Positions 51,960 through 61,319 are shown, counted from the first letter of the stretch. The stretch: DNA of 64,000 nucleotides from Paraburkholderia caffeinitolerans (GCF_902859945.1 NZ_CADIKL010000037.1:1-64000); one strand, 5' to 3'. The notes: a model not told the origin generated them from the sequence alone. Program-made: numbers and translations.

Positions 51960-54310
51960 GCGACGACGAACTGAGCCGCCGCTCGCTGCTCGACCTCTTC
52001 CGCGAAGAAGCGCAGACGCAGACGCGCACCCTCTCGGCGGGCCTGCTCGCACTGGAGTCCGCGCCCGCCGACGCGCCCACGCTCGAAGCCTGCATGCGCG
52101 CGACGCATTCGCTCAAGGGCGCGGCGCGCATTGTCGGCTTGCCCGAGGCCGTGGACGTGGCGAGCGCGATGGAGGATTGCTTCGTCGCCGCGCAGCACGG
52201 CGATGTGACGATCGACGCGGCGCGCATCGACGTGCTGCTGGTGGGCATCGATTTACTACTCGCGGCAGGCGACGCGTCGGCGCCGCCGCTCGCGCGCGAG
52301 CTCGTCGACGATTTCGTCGCGCGGCTGGCGGCGGCGGGGAGCGCGGCGGGTTCCGGTGCAGAGCCCGACGGACTGGCGGACGAGACGTACCAGCCGCACG
52401 TGGAGGACGCGACCGACGACGATGCCGCCGAGGCCCTGCTGGCCGCGAGTCTCGCAGGCTCGCCGGGTTCGAGCGTCGCCACGGTCGAACCTGCACGGCC
52501 GGCCGATACGCACGAAACCCACGCCGCTCACACCACCCGAACCGCCCACGACCGCGACCGCATGCTGCGCGTTCGCGCCGGTACGCTCGACCGCCTGCTG
52601 GGTCTCGCGGGCCAGTCGCTGGTGGAGTCGCGGCGCATGCGCCCGTTCGCGAACAACCTGCTGCGCGCGCGCCGCGCCCAGGGGGAAGTGCTGGCCGCGC
52701 TCGGTCATTTCCACGAACGCCACGCGCAGACGCTCGGCGCCGAGGCGCGCGCCTCGCTCGCGGGCATCCGCGAGCAGCTTGCCGCGCTGGAGCGCCAACT
52801 CGTCGAGCGTTTCGACGACCTCGATCGCATCGACCGGCGCGGCGCGCAGCTCGCGCAACGGCTTTACGACGAAGCCCTGCAATGCCGCATGCGCCCATTC
52901 GGCGACGCGGCGCACGCGTACCCGCGCATCGTGCGCGACCTTGCGCGCTCGCTGGGCAAACGTGTGCGCCTGGTCGTCGAAGGCGAGACGACCCAGGTGG
53001 ACCGCGACATCCTCGAAATGCTCGACGCGCCGCTCGGCCACCTGCTGCGCAATGCGCTCGATCACGGCGTCGAAGATCCCGAGACGCGACGCAGCGCCGG
53101 CAAGCCCGAAGAGGCGCAACTCACGCTCGAAGCGCGCCACAGCGCGGGCAAGCTGCTGATCGCCGTGGCCGACGACGGCGCGGGCGTCGACCTCGCTGCG
53201 CTGCGGCGCGCGATTGTCGCGCGCGGTCTCGCGCAACCCGACGCCGTGGCGGCGATGTCCGAGCCCGAACTGCTCGAATTCCTGCTGCTGCCCGGCTTCA
53301 CGATGCGCGAGCGCGTGACCGACGTGTCGGGGCGCGGCGTGGGGCTCGACGCGGTGCAGAATTTCGTCAAGGCCGTGCGCGGCACCGTGCGCATTGAAAG
53401 CGTGGCGGGGCGCGGCACGCGCTTCGTGCTGCAATTGCCGCTCACGCTTTCGGTGATGCGCAGCCTGATCGTCGAGGTCGCGGGCGAGGCCTATGCGTTC
53501 CCGCTCGCGCATGTGCGGCGCGCGTTGCGCGTGCCGCGTGCCGCCATCGAGATGCTGGAAGGCCAGCAGCACATCATTCACGACGGTCGGCCCGTGGGGC
53601 TCGTCACCGCGCGCCAGCTGCTCGGCGCGAGCGGCGAGCCGGCGAGCGCGGACGACGTGTGCGTCGTGCTCATCAGCGCGGGCCTCGGCGCCGACCATGA
53701 AGCGGCGCTCTACGGCATCGCGGTGGACCGCTTCGCGGGCGAGCATACGCTGGCGGTGCAGCCGCTCGACGCGCGCCTCGGCAAAGTGCGCAACGTGGCG
53801 GCCGCCGCGCTGCTCGAAGACGGCGCCGTGGCGCTGATCGTCGACGTGGAGGATCTCGTGGCCTCGGTCGCGCGCCTCGTGCGCGAAGGGCAGCTTGCGG
53901 GCGTGGCGCGCGGCAGCGACACCCAGGCGCGCGAACGCAAGCGCATTCTCGTGGTGGAGGATTCCTTGACCGTGCGGGAGCTGGAGCGCAAGCTCCTCGA
54001 AAAACGCGGCTACGCGGTGAGCGTGGCGGTGGACGGCATGGACGGCTGGAACACGCTGCGCAACGGCCAGTACGATCTCGTGATCACCGACGTGGACATG
54101 CCGCGCATGGACGGCATCGAACTCGTGACGATGATCCGCAACGACCCGCAGCAGCGCGGCGTGCCGGTCATGATCGTCTCGTACAAGGACCGCGAGGACG
54201 ACCGGCGGCGCGGCCTCGACGCCGGCGCCGACTACTACCTGACCAAGGGCAGCTTCCACGACGAAGCGCTGCTCGACGCTGTGAACGATCTGATCGGAGA
54301 GGCGACCTGA
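51956..54310 (+). CDS. wspE: Hybrid CheA-type histidine kinase/response regulator, WspE
   Basis: A 784-residue kinase. The N-terminal Hpt domain has the phospho-accepting His51 (RATHSLKGAARIVG). Next come a dimer/ATPase core (LRNALDHGVEDPE, ADDGAGVDL, DVSGRGVGLDAVQNFV), a CheW-like domain, and a C-terminal receiver (RILVVEDSLTVRE, ITDVDMP with Asp near 712). It phosphorylates WspR to raise cyclic-di-GMP, and WspF for adaptation. Confidence 0.95.
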   Translation: MSDDELSRRSLLDLFREEAQTQTRTLSAGLLALESAPADAPTLEACMRATHSLKGAARIVGLPEAVDVASAMEDCFVAAQHGDVTIDAARIDVLLVGIDLLLAAGDASAPPLARELVDDFVARLAAAGSAAGSGAEPDGLADETYQPHVEDATDDDAAEALLAASLAGSPGSSVATVEPARPADTHETHAAHTTRTAHDRDRMLRVRAGTLDRLLGLAGQSLVESRRMRPFANNLLRARRAQGEVLAALGHFHERHAQTLGAEARASLAGIREQLAALERQLVERFDDLDRIDRRGAQLAQRLYDEALQCRMRPFGDAAHAYPRIVRDLARSLGKRVRLVVEGETTQVDRDILEMLDAPLGHLLRNALDHGVEDPETRRSAGKPEEAQLTLEARHSAGKLLIAVADDGAGVDLAALRRAIVARGLAQPDAVAAMSEPELLEFLLLPGFTMRERVTDVSGRGVGLDAVQNFVKAVRGTVRIESVAGRGTRFVLQLPLTLSVMRSLIVEVAGEAYAFPLAHVRRALRVPRAAIEMLEGQQHIIHDGRPVGLVTARQLLGASGEPASADDVCVVLISAGLGADHEAALYGIAVDRFAGEHTLAVQPLDARLGKVRNVAAAALLEDGAVALIVDVEDLVASVARLVREGQLAGVARGSDTQARERKRILVVEDSLTVRELERKLLEKRGYAVSVAVDGMDGWNTLRNGQYDLVITDVDMPRMDGIELVTMIRNDPQQRGVPVMIVSYKDREDDRRRGLDAGADYYLTKGSFHDEALLDAVNDLIGEAT

Positions 54311-55344
54311 TGAACATCGGTATCGCGAACGACATGCCGCTTGCCGTGGAGGCGCTGCGCCACGCCATTGCGGCGCGGCCGGGGCATCGCGTGCTGTGGG
54401 TGGCCGCCGATGGCGAGCAGGCCGTGGACTTTTGCGCCGCGCAGCCGCCCGACGTGGTCCTGATGGATCTCGTGATGCCGCGGCTCGACGGCGTGGAGGC
54501 CACGCGGCGCATCATGGCGCGCTCGCCGTGCCCGATCCTGATTGTCACGAGCAGCGTGGGCGCGAACGCCTGGCGCGTGTACGAGGCGATGGGCGCGGGC
54601 GCGCTCGACGCGGTCGATACGCCCACGCTCGCGGGCGCCGCCGCACGCAGCACGATGGACCTCTTGCTCGCCAAGATCGACCGGATCGGCCGCGTGAACG
54701 GCACGCTGGAGACAGCGCGCCCGCCCGAGGCGTTCGCGGCCGGCGCCGACGCGCGCACGCCGCTGGTGGCGATCGGCGCCTCGGCGGGCGGGCCCACGGC
54801 GCTCGCGGCGGTGCTGGGCGCACTGCCGGCGAACCTGAGCGCGGGCATTGTGATCATCCAGCACGTGGACCAGTCGTTCGCGCTCGGCATGGCGGATTGG
54901 CTCGACGGGCAAACTGCGCTCAAGGTGCGCGTGGCGAATGAGGGCGACCGCGCGGTAGCGGGCGAAGCGCTGCTTGCGGCAACCAACGACCATCTGCGCA
55001 TGACGGCTTCCGGGCGACTCGCTTACACACGCGAACCGGCTGAAACGCCGTATCGCCCATCCGTGGACACCTTTTTTCATAGCGTGGTCGAGCATTGGCC
55101 GGGCGAGGCGATCGGCGTGCTGCTCACCGGCATGGGGCGCGATGGCGCGATCGGCCTGAAAGCGATGCGCGCCAAGGGCTACTACACGATCGCCCAGGAC
55201 GAGGCGACGAGCGCGGTCTACGGCATGCCGAAGGCCGCCGCCGCGCTGGGCGCCGCGCGCGCGATCCTGCCGCTTCCGGCGATTGCCGGCGAACTGGCGA
55301 GCCGCCTGGGCATGGTGGGGATAGCGAGCCCGCCGGCGCCTTAA
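54310..55344 (+). CDS. wspF: CheB-type methylesterase/response regulator, WspF
   Basis: A 344-residue protein: receiver with phospho-acceptor Asp53 (LMDLVMP), then a methylesterase domain with catalytic Ser159 (GASAGGPTAL), His185 (IQHVDQSF) and Asp278 (GMGRDGAIGL). It demethylates WspA and turns the pathway off; loss of wspF in pseudomonads gives constitutive signalling. The frame is intact. Its ATG shares one base with the wspE stop. Confidence 0.95.
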   Translation: MNIGIANDMPLAVEALRHAIAARPGHRVLWVAADGEQAVDFCAAQPPDVVLMDLVMPRLDGVEATRRIMARSPCPILIVTSSVGANAWRVYEAMGAGALDAVDTPTLAGAAARSTMDLLLAKIDRIGRVNGTLETARPPEAFAAGADARTPLVAIGASAGGPTALAAVLGALPANLSAGIVIIQHVDQSFALGMADWLDGQTALKVRVANEGDRAVAGEALLAATNDHLRMTASGRLAYTREPAETPYRPSVDTFFHSVVEHWPGEAIGVLLTGMGRDGAIGLKAMRAKGYYTIAQDEATSAVYGMPKAAAALGAARAILPLPAIAGELASRLGMVGIASPPAP

Positions 55345-55445
55345 AGACTGCCCGTGAAAAACCGTAATAGCTGCTGATGGACGTAATGCGGACATCAGGA
55401 AGACATCAAGCAAGTGAAACACCGACCGTGAAAGCGACAGACACC

Positions 55446-56561
55446 ATGACCGAGAAGCCGAACCCCTCGACCGCAGCCGACTCCGCGCTGGCCGAAGGCG
55501 GGCCCGACGAGGCCTCGCTCGAAGGCGCGCTGGCCGCCGTGCGCACGGCGCTCGCGCAGCCGCTGCCCGGCGCCGAAGCGCCGATGATGGTGCTGCTGGT
55601 GGACGACCAGGCTATCGTCGCCGAGGCCGTGAGGCGCGCGCTGGCGAGCGAGCACGAGATCGACTTCCACTACTGCGCTCACCCCGATCAGGCCGTGCGC
55701 ATGGCCGAGCAGGTGCGCCCGACCGTGATCCTGCAAGACCTCGTGATGCCAGGCACCGACGGCCTCACGCTGGTGCGCGCCTATCGCGCCAACGACGCCA
55801 CGCGCGACGTGCCCATCATCGTGCTCTCCACCAAGGAGGAGCCGGCGATCAAGAGCGCGGCTTTCGCCTCGGGCGCGAACGACTACCTCGTGAAGCTGCC
55901 GGACAGCATCGAGCTTATCGCGCGAGTCAAATATCATTCGCGATCCTATGTAAATATGCTTCAGCGCGACGAGGCCTACCGTGCGCTGCGCCGCTCGCAA
56001 CAGGAACTGCTCAAGGTGAATCTGGAACTGCGCCGGCTCACGCAGTCAGATGGCCTCACGGGGCTCTCGAACCGGCGCTATTTCGACGAATTCCTTGGGG
56101 CGGAATGGCGGCGCGCGCAGCGCGAGAACACGGAGGTCTCGCTGCTGATGATCGACGTGGATTACTTCAAGCCCTATAACGACACGTATGGCCACGTGGC
56201 CGGCGACAACGTGCTGCGCTCCGTAGCCGCCACGATCCGCCATGAGGTGAAACAGCCGCGCGACCTCGTGGCGCGCTTTGGTGGCGAGGAGTTTGCCGTC
56301 GTGCTGCCGGGCGCGGGCAGCGCGCTCGCGCGCCTGCTGGCCGAGAAAATGCGCCGCGACGTGGCTGGGCTGGCGTTACCGCATAGCGGTTCCGCGGTGA
56401 GCGAGCATCTCACGATCAGCGTGGGCGTGGCCACGCTCACGCCCACCGAGGCGCTCGCGGAAACCGCACTGATCGAAGAGGCCGATGCGGCGCTATATCG
56501 GGCCAAGCGCGAAGGGCGCAATCGCGTGGCGTATTCGACGGCGGTGACGGGAAGGGGGTGA
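55446..56561 (+). CDS. wspR: Response-regulator diguanylate cyclase, WspR
   Basis: A 371-residue protein: receiver (VLLVDDQAIVAEAVRRALAS, phospho-Asp98 in LQDLVMPG), an alpha-helical linker, and a GGDEF domain with active-site GGEEF at 279-283. It closely follows the P. aeruginosa WspR pattern. The inhibitory I-site RxxD is QPRD (270-273), so the key Arg is lost and product feedback may be weak. ATG 55446 was chosen; an in-frame ATG at 55377 would add 23 residues. Confidence 0.95.
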   Translation: MTEKPNPSTAADSALAEGGPDEASLEGALAAVRTALAQPLPGAEAPMMVLLVDDQAIVAEAVRRALASEHEIDFHYCAHPDQAVRMAEQVRPTVILQDLVMPGTDGLTLVRAYRANDATRDVPIIVLSTKEEPAIKSAAFASGANDYLVKLPDSIELIARVKYHSRSYVNMLQRDEAYRALRRSQQELLKVNLELRRLTQSDGLTGLSNRRYFDEFLGAEWRRAQRENTEVSLLMIDVDYFKPYNDTYGHVAGDNVLRSVAATIRHEVKQPRDLVARFGGEEFAVVLPGAGSALARLLAEKMRRDVAGLALPHSGSAVSEHLTISVGVATLTPTEALAETALIEEADAALYRAKREGRNRVAYSTAVTGRG

Positions 56562-56627
56562 GGGGGCCGGATTTCAGGATCGCCGTGACAACCCGCTTCG
56601 CGAGTGAACGAATTTGCATCCCCGTAT

Positions 56628-56655
56628 GGAATAAGCGCCAAGGCACGGGTGTTAG
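56628..56655 (+). promoter_or_regulatory. Candidate ECF-type promoter
   Basis: GGAAT (56628-56632) and TGTTAG (56650-56655) are 17 bp apart, resembling the GGAAC-N17-GTT form of ECF sigma promoters. It lies 33-60 bp before the membrane gene at 56688 and may be the autoregulatory site of the sigma factor operon. It also argues against a GTG start at 56604. Confidence 0.3.
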
Positions 56656-56687
56656 TTCATCGTCTCCAACCAGGACGGTGGCTAATC

Positions 56688-57539
56688 ATGGCTTTGCAGA
56701 GGCCGCGCGATGAGCGGACGGTTTCCGAAGGCGATATCCACGCCTACACCGATGGCGCGCTAACCAGCGAGCGGGTTGCGCGCGTGCGGCGCTATCTGGC
56801 GGCGCGCCCTGGCGAATGGCATCGGATTCTGTTCTATCGTCGGCTCAATGCCGAACTTCGTCATTCGTTCGGCGAGGCAGGGGCCGGGGCGGCGACCGCT
56901 GTCCGGCGGCCTGAGTCAGCGCGCCGTCATAGGGTCGAACATGGTGGCATCAAGCGCCGCCGCAGCAGCATCGCGCTTGCGCTCGTGTGTACGCTGACCG
57001 GCGCGGCGCTGGCGTGGTTCGCCGTTTCCGAGCCCAGTGCCCAGGTCCTCGACGACGCGGCGGTCATGGCGTTCATGGAGGCCGGCAATGGCGCTTCGGT
57101 GGCCTCTTCCGCGTCGTCTGCTTCGTCTGTGCATTCCACGCCGGAGTCGCTTGCTGCGCCGCTCGCAGATGAGCTCGTGCCGCCGACGCCGGCCAGTGCC
57201 CCCGCGCCCTTCGATTTCGCGCCGGCGGGTTTGCGGCTCGTGGCTTCCAGCACGGTCGAACTCGGGTTGTTTGCACGAGTGCGCCGCTGGATCTACGAAA
57301 ACAGTGAGGGCAGGCCCGTCGTGCTGCTCGCTTCGCGCGCGTGGTTCGCTCGTGACGAGCGGCAATGGAGCGCACGCCGCGCCGGCAATCTGCGCCTGCT
57401 TGGATGGACCGGGCATGGCGAGCGCTGGGTGCTCGCGGGCGATGCGCGCACGCGTGGTTTGATGCGCGCGGCCGATCTTGCCACCCAGGAGCATACGGAC
57501 CGCGTGGACGAGGCAGGCAATGCGGAGCAGCAGCGATGA
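56688..57539 (+). CDS. Membrane protein with anti-sigma-like N-terminus
   Basis: A 283-residue protein. Residues 13-50 (VSEGDIHAYTDGALTSERVARVRRYLAARP) match the N-terminal fold of anti-sigma factors. One transmembrane helix follows (SIALALVCTLTGAALAWFAV, about 94-113), then a Ser/Ala-rich region and a periplasmic domain (RLVASSTVELGLFARVRRWIYEN) of unknown family. It stands 54 bp before an ECF sigma gene whose downstream partner has the same N-terminal motif. It may be a second regulator of that sigma factor. Confidence 0.75.
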   Translation: MALQRPRDERTVSEGDIHAYTDGALTSERVARVRRYLAARPGEWHRILFYRRLNAELRHSFGEAGAGAATAVRRPESARRHRVEHGGIKRRRSSIALALVCTLTGAALAWFAVSEPSAQVLDDAAVMAFMEAGNGASVASSASSASSVHSTPESLAAPLADELVPPTPASAPAPFDFAPAGLRLVASSTVELGLFARVRRWIYENSEGRPVVLLASRAWFARDERQWSARRAGNLRLLGWTGHGERWVLAGDARTRGLMRAADLATQEHTDRVDEAGNAEQQR

Positions 57540-57593
57540 GCACTCGCACGATGAGCGGGCAGATGAGGATGGCGAGGACTGCGAGGATGGAAC

Positions 57594-58112
57594 ATGGACA
57601 TCCGTGACGAGCTGATAGAACACGTGCCGCGCCTGAGGCGCTACGCCCGTGCGCTGATCAACAACCGGGATCTCGCGGATGACCTCGTGCAGGACACGCT
57701 CGAACGCGCACTCGCGCGCACGGCGCTGTTTCAGGCGGGCACGGATTTGCGCGCCTGGCTCTTCACGATCATGCACAACCTGTTCGTGAATCAGGTGCGT
57801 AAATCGGCGGCGCGCGGCACGCATGTGAGCGTCGACGACGAGAGCGTACCCGAGACCGACTACGCGGTGCCGGCGCCCCAGACCGGCACGCTGGAGGTGC
57901 GCGATCTCGACTTCGCGCTGCAGCGGCTGCCGCTCGAGCAGCGCGAGGTGGTGCTGCTGGTCGGGCTGGAGGAAATGAGTTACGCCGAGGTGGCGCTGGC
58001 GCTCGACATTCCCATCGGCACGGTGATGTCGCGGCTTTCGAGGGGACGTGAGCGCCTGCGCGCGCTCATGGCCGGTTCCGTCCCGCGTGCGAATCTGAAG
58101 GTGGTGCGATGA
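57594..58112 (+). CDS. ECF-type RNA polymerase sigma factor
   Basis: A 172-residue sigma-70 group 4 protein: region 2 (YARALINNRDLADDLVQDTLERALAR, AWLFTIMHNLFVNQVRK) and region 4 (LQRLPLEQREVVLLVGLEEMSYAEVALALDIPIGTVMSRLSRGRERLRAL). It directs RNA polymerase to stress or envelope genes. It overlaps the next gene, a predicted anti-sigma factor, by 4 bp. Confidence 0.95.
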   Translation: MDIRDELIEHVPRLRRYARALINNRDLADDLVQDTLERALARTALFQAGTDLRAWLFTIMHNLFVNQVRKSAARGTHVSVDDESVPETDYAVPAPQTGTLEVRDLDFALQRLPLEQREVVLLVGLEEMSYAEVALALDIPIGTVMSRLSRGRERLRALMAGSVPRANLKVVR

Positions 58113-58993
58113 GCGAGCAACATAATCCCGTGACCGAAGACGAAATCCACGCTTACGTGGATGGCACGCTGGCGCAGGCACGGCGTGCCGACGTCGAGCG
58201 CGAGCTCGAACGCAATCCTGAGCATGCGGCGCGCACGAGCGATTTCTTCGCGCTGAACAACCTGCTGCACGAGCGATACGACCGTGTGCTGAGCGAACCG
58301 GTGCCCGCGCGTTTGCGCATCGAGCCGGCCAGCCGCTCCGGCGCTTCGGGCAACGCCGGCGAGCCGGCCCGGCGTGGCGCGCGCGAAGCCGCGAACTGGC
58401 CGAAGTTCGCGGGCCTCGCGGCGGCGCTGGTGCTGGGCGTGGGTATCGGCTGGGGCACGCATTATGGCGCGGACATGCTGGGCGGCGCGGCGGGCCGTGG
58501 CGACCCGCCCGCGAATCTATCCACGGTGAGCGCGGACTCGACCATGAACTTCGTGCACGAAGCCGCGCTCGCGCATGTGGTCTACATGCCCGAGGTGGAT
58601 CGGCCCGACACGATGGGCGCGCGCCGCGAGCAGGATTTTGTGCAATGGCTCGCGAGCCGGCTCGGCACGAACGTGCATGCACCGATGCTGGAAAAGAGCG
58701 GCTTCGAGCTCCAGGGCGGACGTTTGCTGCCCGGCGCGAACGGCGACGTCGCGCAGTTCATGTATCACAACGCCCAGGGCGAGCGCGTGACGCTATGCAT
58801 TTCGCACCGCAAGGCAAGCAGCAATACGACCGCGTTCAAGCTCTATCAGGACGGCCCGGTGAACGTGTTCTACTGGATCGACGGCGACTTTGGCTATGCG
58901 TTGTCAGGTGGCATCGACCGCAAGGTGCTGCTGCAACTCGCGCACGATGCCTATGCGCAATTGACACCGACGCCGGCTTCAATGCCGCACTAG
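58109..58993 (+). CDS. Membrane-anchored anti-sigma factor
   Basis: A 294-residue protein: N-terminal anti-sigma fold (TEDEIHAYVDGTLAQARRADVERELERNPEHA), one transmembrane helix (FAGLAAALVLGVGIGWGTHY, about 98-118), and a periplasmic domain (LEKSGFELQGGRLLPG, VTLCISHRK, NVFYWIDGDFGYALSG). No HxxxCxxC zinc motif is present. Tight coupling to the sigma gene is the classic arrangement for its dedicated inhibitor. Confidence 0.92.
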   Translation: MSEQHNPVTEDEIHAYVDGTLAQARRADVERELERNPEHAARTSDFFALNNLLHERYDRVLSEPVPARLRIEPASRSGASGNAGEPARRGAREAANWPKFAGLAAALVLGVGIGWGTHYGADMLGGAAGRGDPPANLSTVSADSTMNFVHEAALAHVVYMPEVDRPDTMGARREQDFVQWLASRLGTNVHAPMLEKSGFELQGGRLLPGANGDVAQFMYHNAQGERVTLCISHRKASSNTTAFKLYQDGPVNVFYWIDGDFGYALSGGIDRKVLLQLAHDAYAQLTPTPASMPH

Positions 58994-59016
58994 GCGCGCT
59001 CGCGATATCCACATGC

Positions 59017-59059
59017 CAACACCGATATTCCGCTTCTCATGAGCGGGGTATCGGCGTTG
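59017..59059 (+). terminator. Long hairpin downstream of the anti-sigma gene
   Basis: An 18-bp near-perfect stem (59017-59034 with 59042-59059, two mismatches or wobbles) with a 7-nt loop. No T run follows. It lies between the convergent anti-sigma and HtrA genes and probably terminates or protects transcripts from both sides. Confidence 0.6.
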
Positions 59060-59167
59060 CACGCGGCGGCCGCGACGAACGCGGAGCGCAATACGCGACG
59101 AATAGATATTTTGAACTCCTGATAGTGTGAGCGGGTCTCGCGGGCATGCATCTTCGTGTCGCGTGCC

Positions 59168-61051
59168 TTACTGCGGTTTCACAGAAATGAAGCTGCGCGC
59201 ATGGTTTCGCTGGATCAGCACGTCCATGCTTTTAGTCGCCCTGGCTTCCAGCTCGGCGGCCTGATCCTCGGTTTCGATCAGCGTTTCATTGAGCGTCAGC
59301 ACGACGTCGCCACGCCGCACGCCCGCTTTCGCGGCGGGACCGGTCGACTCTTCCACCATCAGCCCCAGCGGCAGCCCGGTCGAGCGCTTTTCGTCCTCGG
59401 TCAGCGAATGCGTGATGAGGCCGAGGCGATCCGCGGTATGGCGTGGCGCCTGGGCGGCGGCTGCCTGGGCGTTTGGCTGAACCGGTGGCGGGGCGGGCGG
59501 TTGGACGGTCGCTTCCGTCATCGCCGTCTTCACGGCCTTGACGTCGTTCACCTGTGCCGTGTTGGCGACGGCTGGTGTGGCGGCAGCGGCGGCCACGGCA
59601 GGGGCCGCAACCGCAGCCGCGGCAACGGTCGTTGCGACCGGCGTCGCCGCTGCTGCGACCGGCGTTGCCACGGCTGCGACCGGCGTTGCCGCTGTTGCGG
59701 CTGGCGCCGGAACCGCACGCACTTCGTTTGCTGCATTGGCCGCAGGCGTCTCGGTGACGGCGTTCGTGAAGTGCGCCTGCGCCGGCTGCCGGTTGCGGAT
59801 CACCGACAGCGGGATTTTCGTCGCGGGCGGCACGGCTGCGAGCTGCTCGGCGAGCGCCGTGGTGTGGTCGACCGGTTTGTCGCCTACCGCTACGATGACG
59901 TCGCCTGGATTCACGCCCGCCGCAGCGGCAGGCGAGCCGGGTTCGACGGCATCGACGAGCACACCGCTCGCGCGCGGCAAGCCGAGCGCCGCCGCGATCC
60001 CGGGGCTCACGTCCTCGACTCGCATGCCGAAGGTGCGGGTCGCCTGCGGGTTGCCGGCGCGGCCCGCGCCGGAATTCGCGTCGGCGTTGGCGTCGGCATT
60101 GGCGGCGGGCGGTGTCGTATGCGCGGCCTGCAGCTGCGCGCGGAACTGGTTTGCCGCTTCGATCGGAATCGCGAACGTCAGGCCCTCGTAGTGGCCGCTA
60201 TCGGCGTAAAGCTGCACGTCGATGCCGATCACTTCGCCCGCGCGATTGAACAGCGGCCCGCCGGAGTTGTCGGGATTGACCGCCACGTCGGTCTGGAGAA
60301 ACGGGAACGGCTTGCCGTCAGGCAGCGTGCGTGAGGTCGCGCTGACGATGCCCGTCGTCACGGTGTTCTGGAAGTTGTCGGGCGAGCCGATCGAGAGCAC
60401 CGGTTCGCCCGCGTGCATTTTCGACGAGGCGCCGAGTTTCACGAACGGCAGATTGCGCGCGCCCTCGATCTGCAACACCGCGACGTCGCTCTGCGGGTCG
60501 ACGGCCACCACTTGCGCCTTGAATTCGCGCTTGTCGGTGAGCCGCACGATCACTTCGTCGGCCTTGTCCACGACGTGTGCCGTGGTGAACACGAGGCCAT
60601 GTGAGGTCACGATGAAGCCGGAGCCGGCGCCCGTCATCGCGCGCGGCGCACCACCGGACTGGCCATCGGACGGTGGCCGCGGCGCACGCCCGAAGAATGC
60701 GAAGAACGGGTCGTCGGTGTCGATGGCTTCCTGCTCGGGCGCTTCGGATTGATCGTCGGGGCCGCGCGCGATCACGTGCACGACTGCCGGGCCGTAGCGC
60801 TCGGCGAGTGCGAAGAAGTCCGGCGTGGCCATGGCGGCGGGCGTGACCGACGAACTCGCGGCAGTGTCCCCGGCGGCGGGGACGGCAGCAGGGACGGCAG
60901 CGGGCTTGCTTGCCGTGGATTTGTTGGCGCTGGCCCCGCTGGGTGCCGGCACGGGCGTTGCCGCGTTCGCCCGGAGGCAGAAAGCACTGGCGAGCGCCAG
61001 CGTGAGCGCCGCCGCGGGGCGCGAGGTGCGGGCGAAAATGAGGCGGAGCAC
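59168..61051 (-). CDS. HtrA/DegP-like periplasmic serine protease with two PDZ domains
   Basis: A 627-residue protein: signal peptide to about residue 30, Ala/Ser/Pro-rich linker, trypsin-like domain with His159 (TTAHVVD), Asp189 (PQSDVAVLQI) and Ser263, PDZ1 (about 335-425), a long Ala-rich repeat linker, and PDZ2. The nucleophile motif is NPDNSGGP instead of NPGNSGGP, so the oxyanion-hole Gly is Asp261. The fold is certain but activity is questionable. It is convergent with the sigma/anti-sigma operon, which suggests envelope stress. Confidence 0.93.
   Translation of the reverse strand: MLRLIFARTSRPAAALTLALASAFCLRANAATPVPAPSGASANKSTASKPAAVPAAVPAAGDTAASSSVTPAAMATPDFFALAERYGPAVVHVIARGPDDQSEAPEQEAIDTDDPFFAFFGRAPRPPSDGQSGGAPRAMTGAGSGFIVTSHGLVFTTAHVVDKADEVIVRLTDKREFKAQVVAVDPQSDVAVLQIEGARNLPFVKLGASSKMHAGEPVLSIGSPDNFQNTVTTGIVSATSRTLPDGKPFPFLQTDVAVNPDNSGGPLFNRAGEVIGIDVQLYADSGHYEGLTFAIPIEAANQFRAQLQAAHTTPPAANADANADANSGAGRAGNPQATRTFGMRVEDVSPGIAAALGLPRASGVLVDAVEPGSPAAAAGVNPGDVIVAVGDKPVDHTTALAEQLAAVPPATKIPLSVIRNRQPAQAHFTNAVTETPAANAANEVRAVPAPAATAATPVAAVATPVAAAATPVATTVAAAAVAAPAVAAAAATPAVANTAQVNDVKAVKTAMTEATVQPPAPPPVQPNAQAAAAQAPRHTADRLGLITHSLTEDEKRSTGLPLGLMVEESTGPAAKAGVRRGDVVLTLNETLIETEDQAAELEARATKSMDVLIQRNHARSFISVKPQ
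59631..59710. repeat. 21-bp tandem repeat inside the HtrA-like gene
   Basis: Three near-identical 21-bp units (59631-59651, 59652-59672, 59673-59693; core GCGACCGGCGTTGCC) are followed by a degenerate partial fourth. On the coding strand they encode an Ala/Thr/Pro/Val linker (ATPVAAAATPVA) between the two PDZ domains. Confidence 0.85.
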
Positions 61052-61319
61052 AGCACACCTCCCAGGGCAATCGTGCTGGCGGACGTGGACCGGGATGCAA
61101 TGGTGATGCAGCGGGCGCCGACAAAAATAGTGTAGTCACGCGGCGGCGCGAGTGGGGGGAGGGTTTGTCCGGTTGCGCACGGAGGGCTTGGCGCATGGCT
61201 CCGGTGTGCTCGCAACGAAGCCCGCAACGACTGGGCGCGCCTGACGTGCGGGTCCGCCATCCGGTTGAAAAATCGGCGCTGTATACTGGGCGCTCGATTT
61301 TTTCGACACCGCGCGCGCC

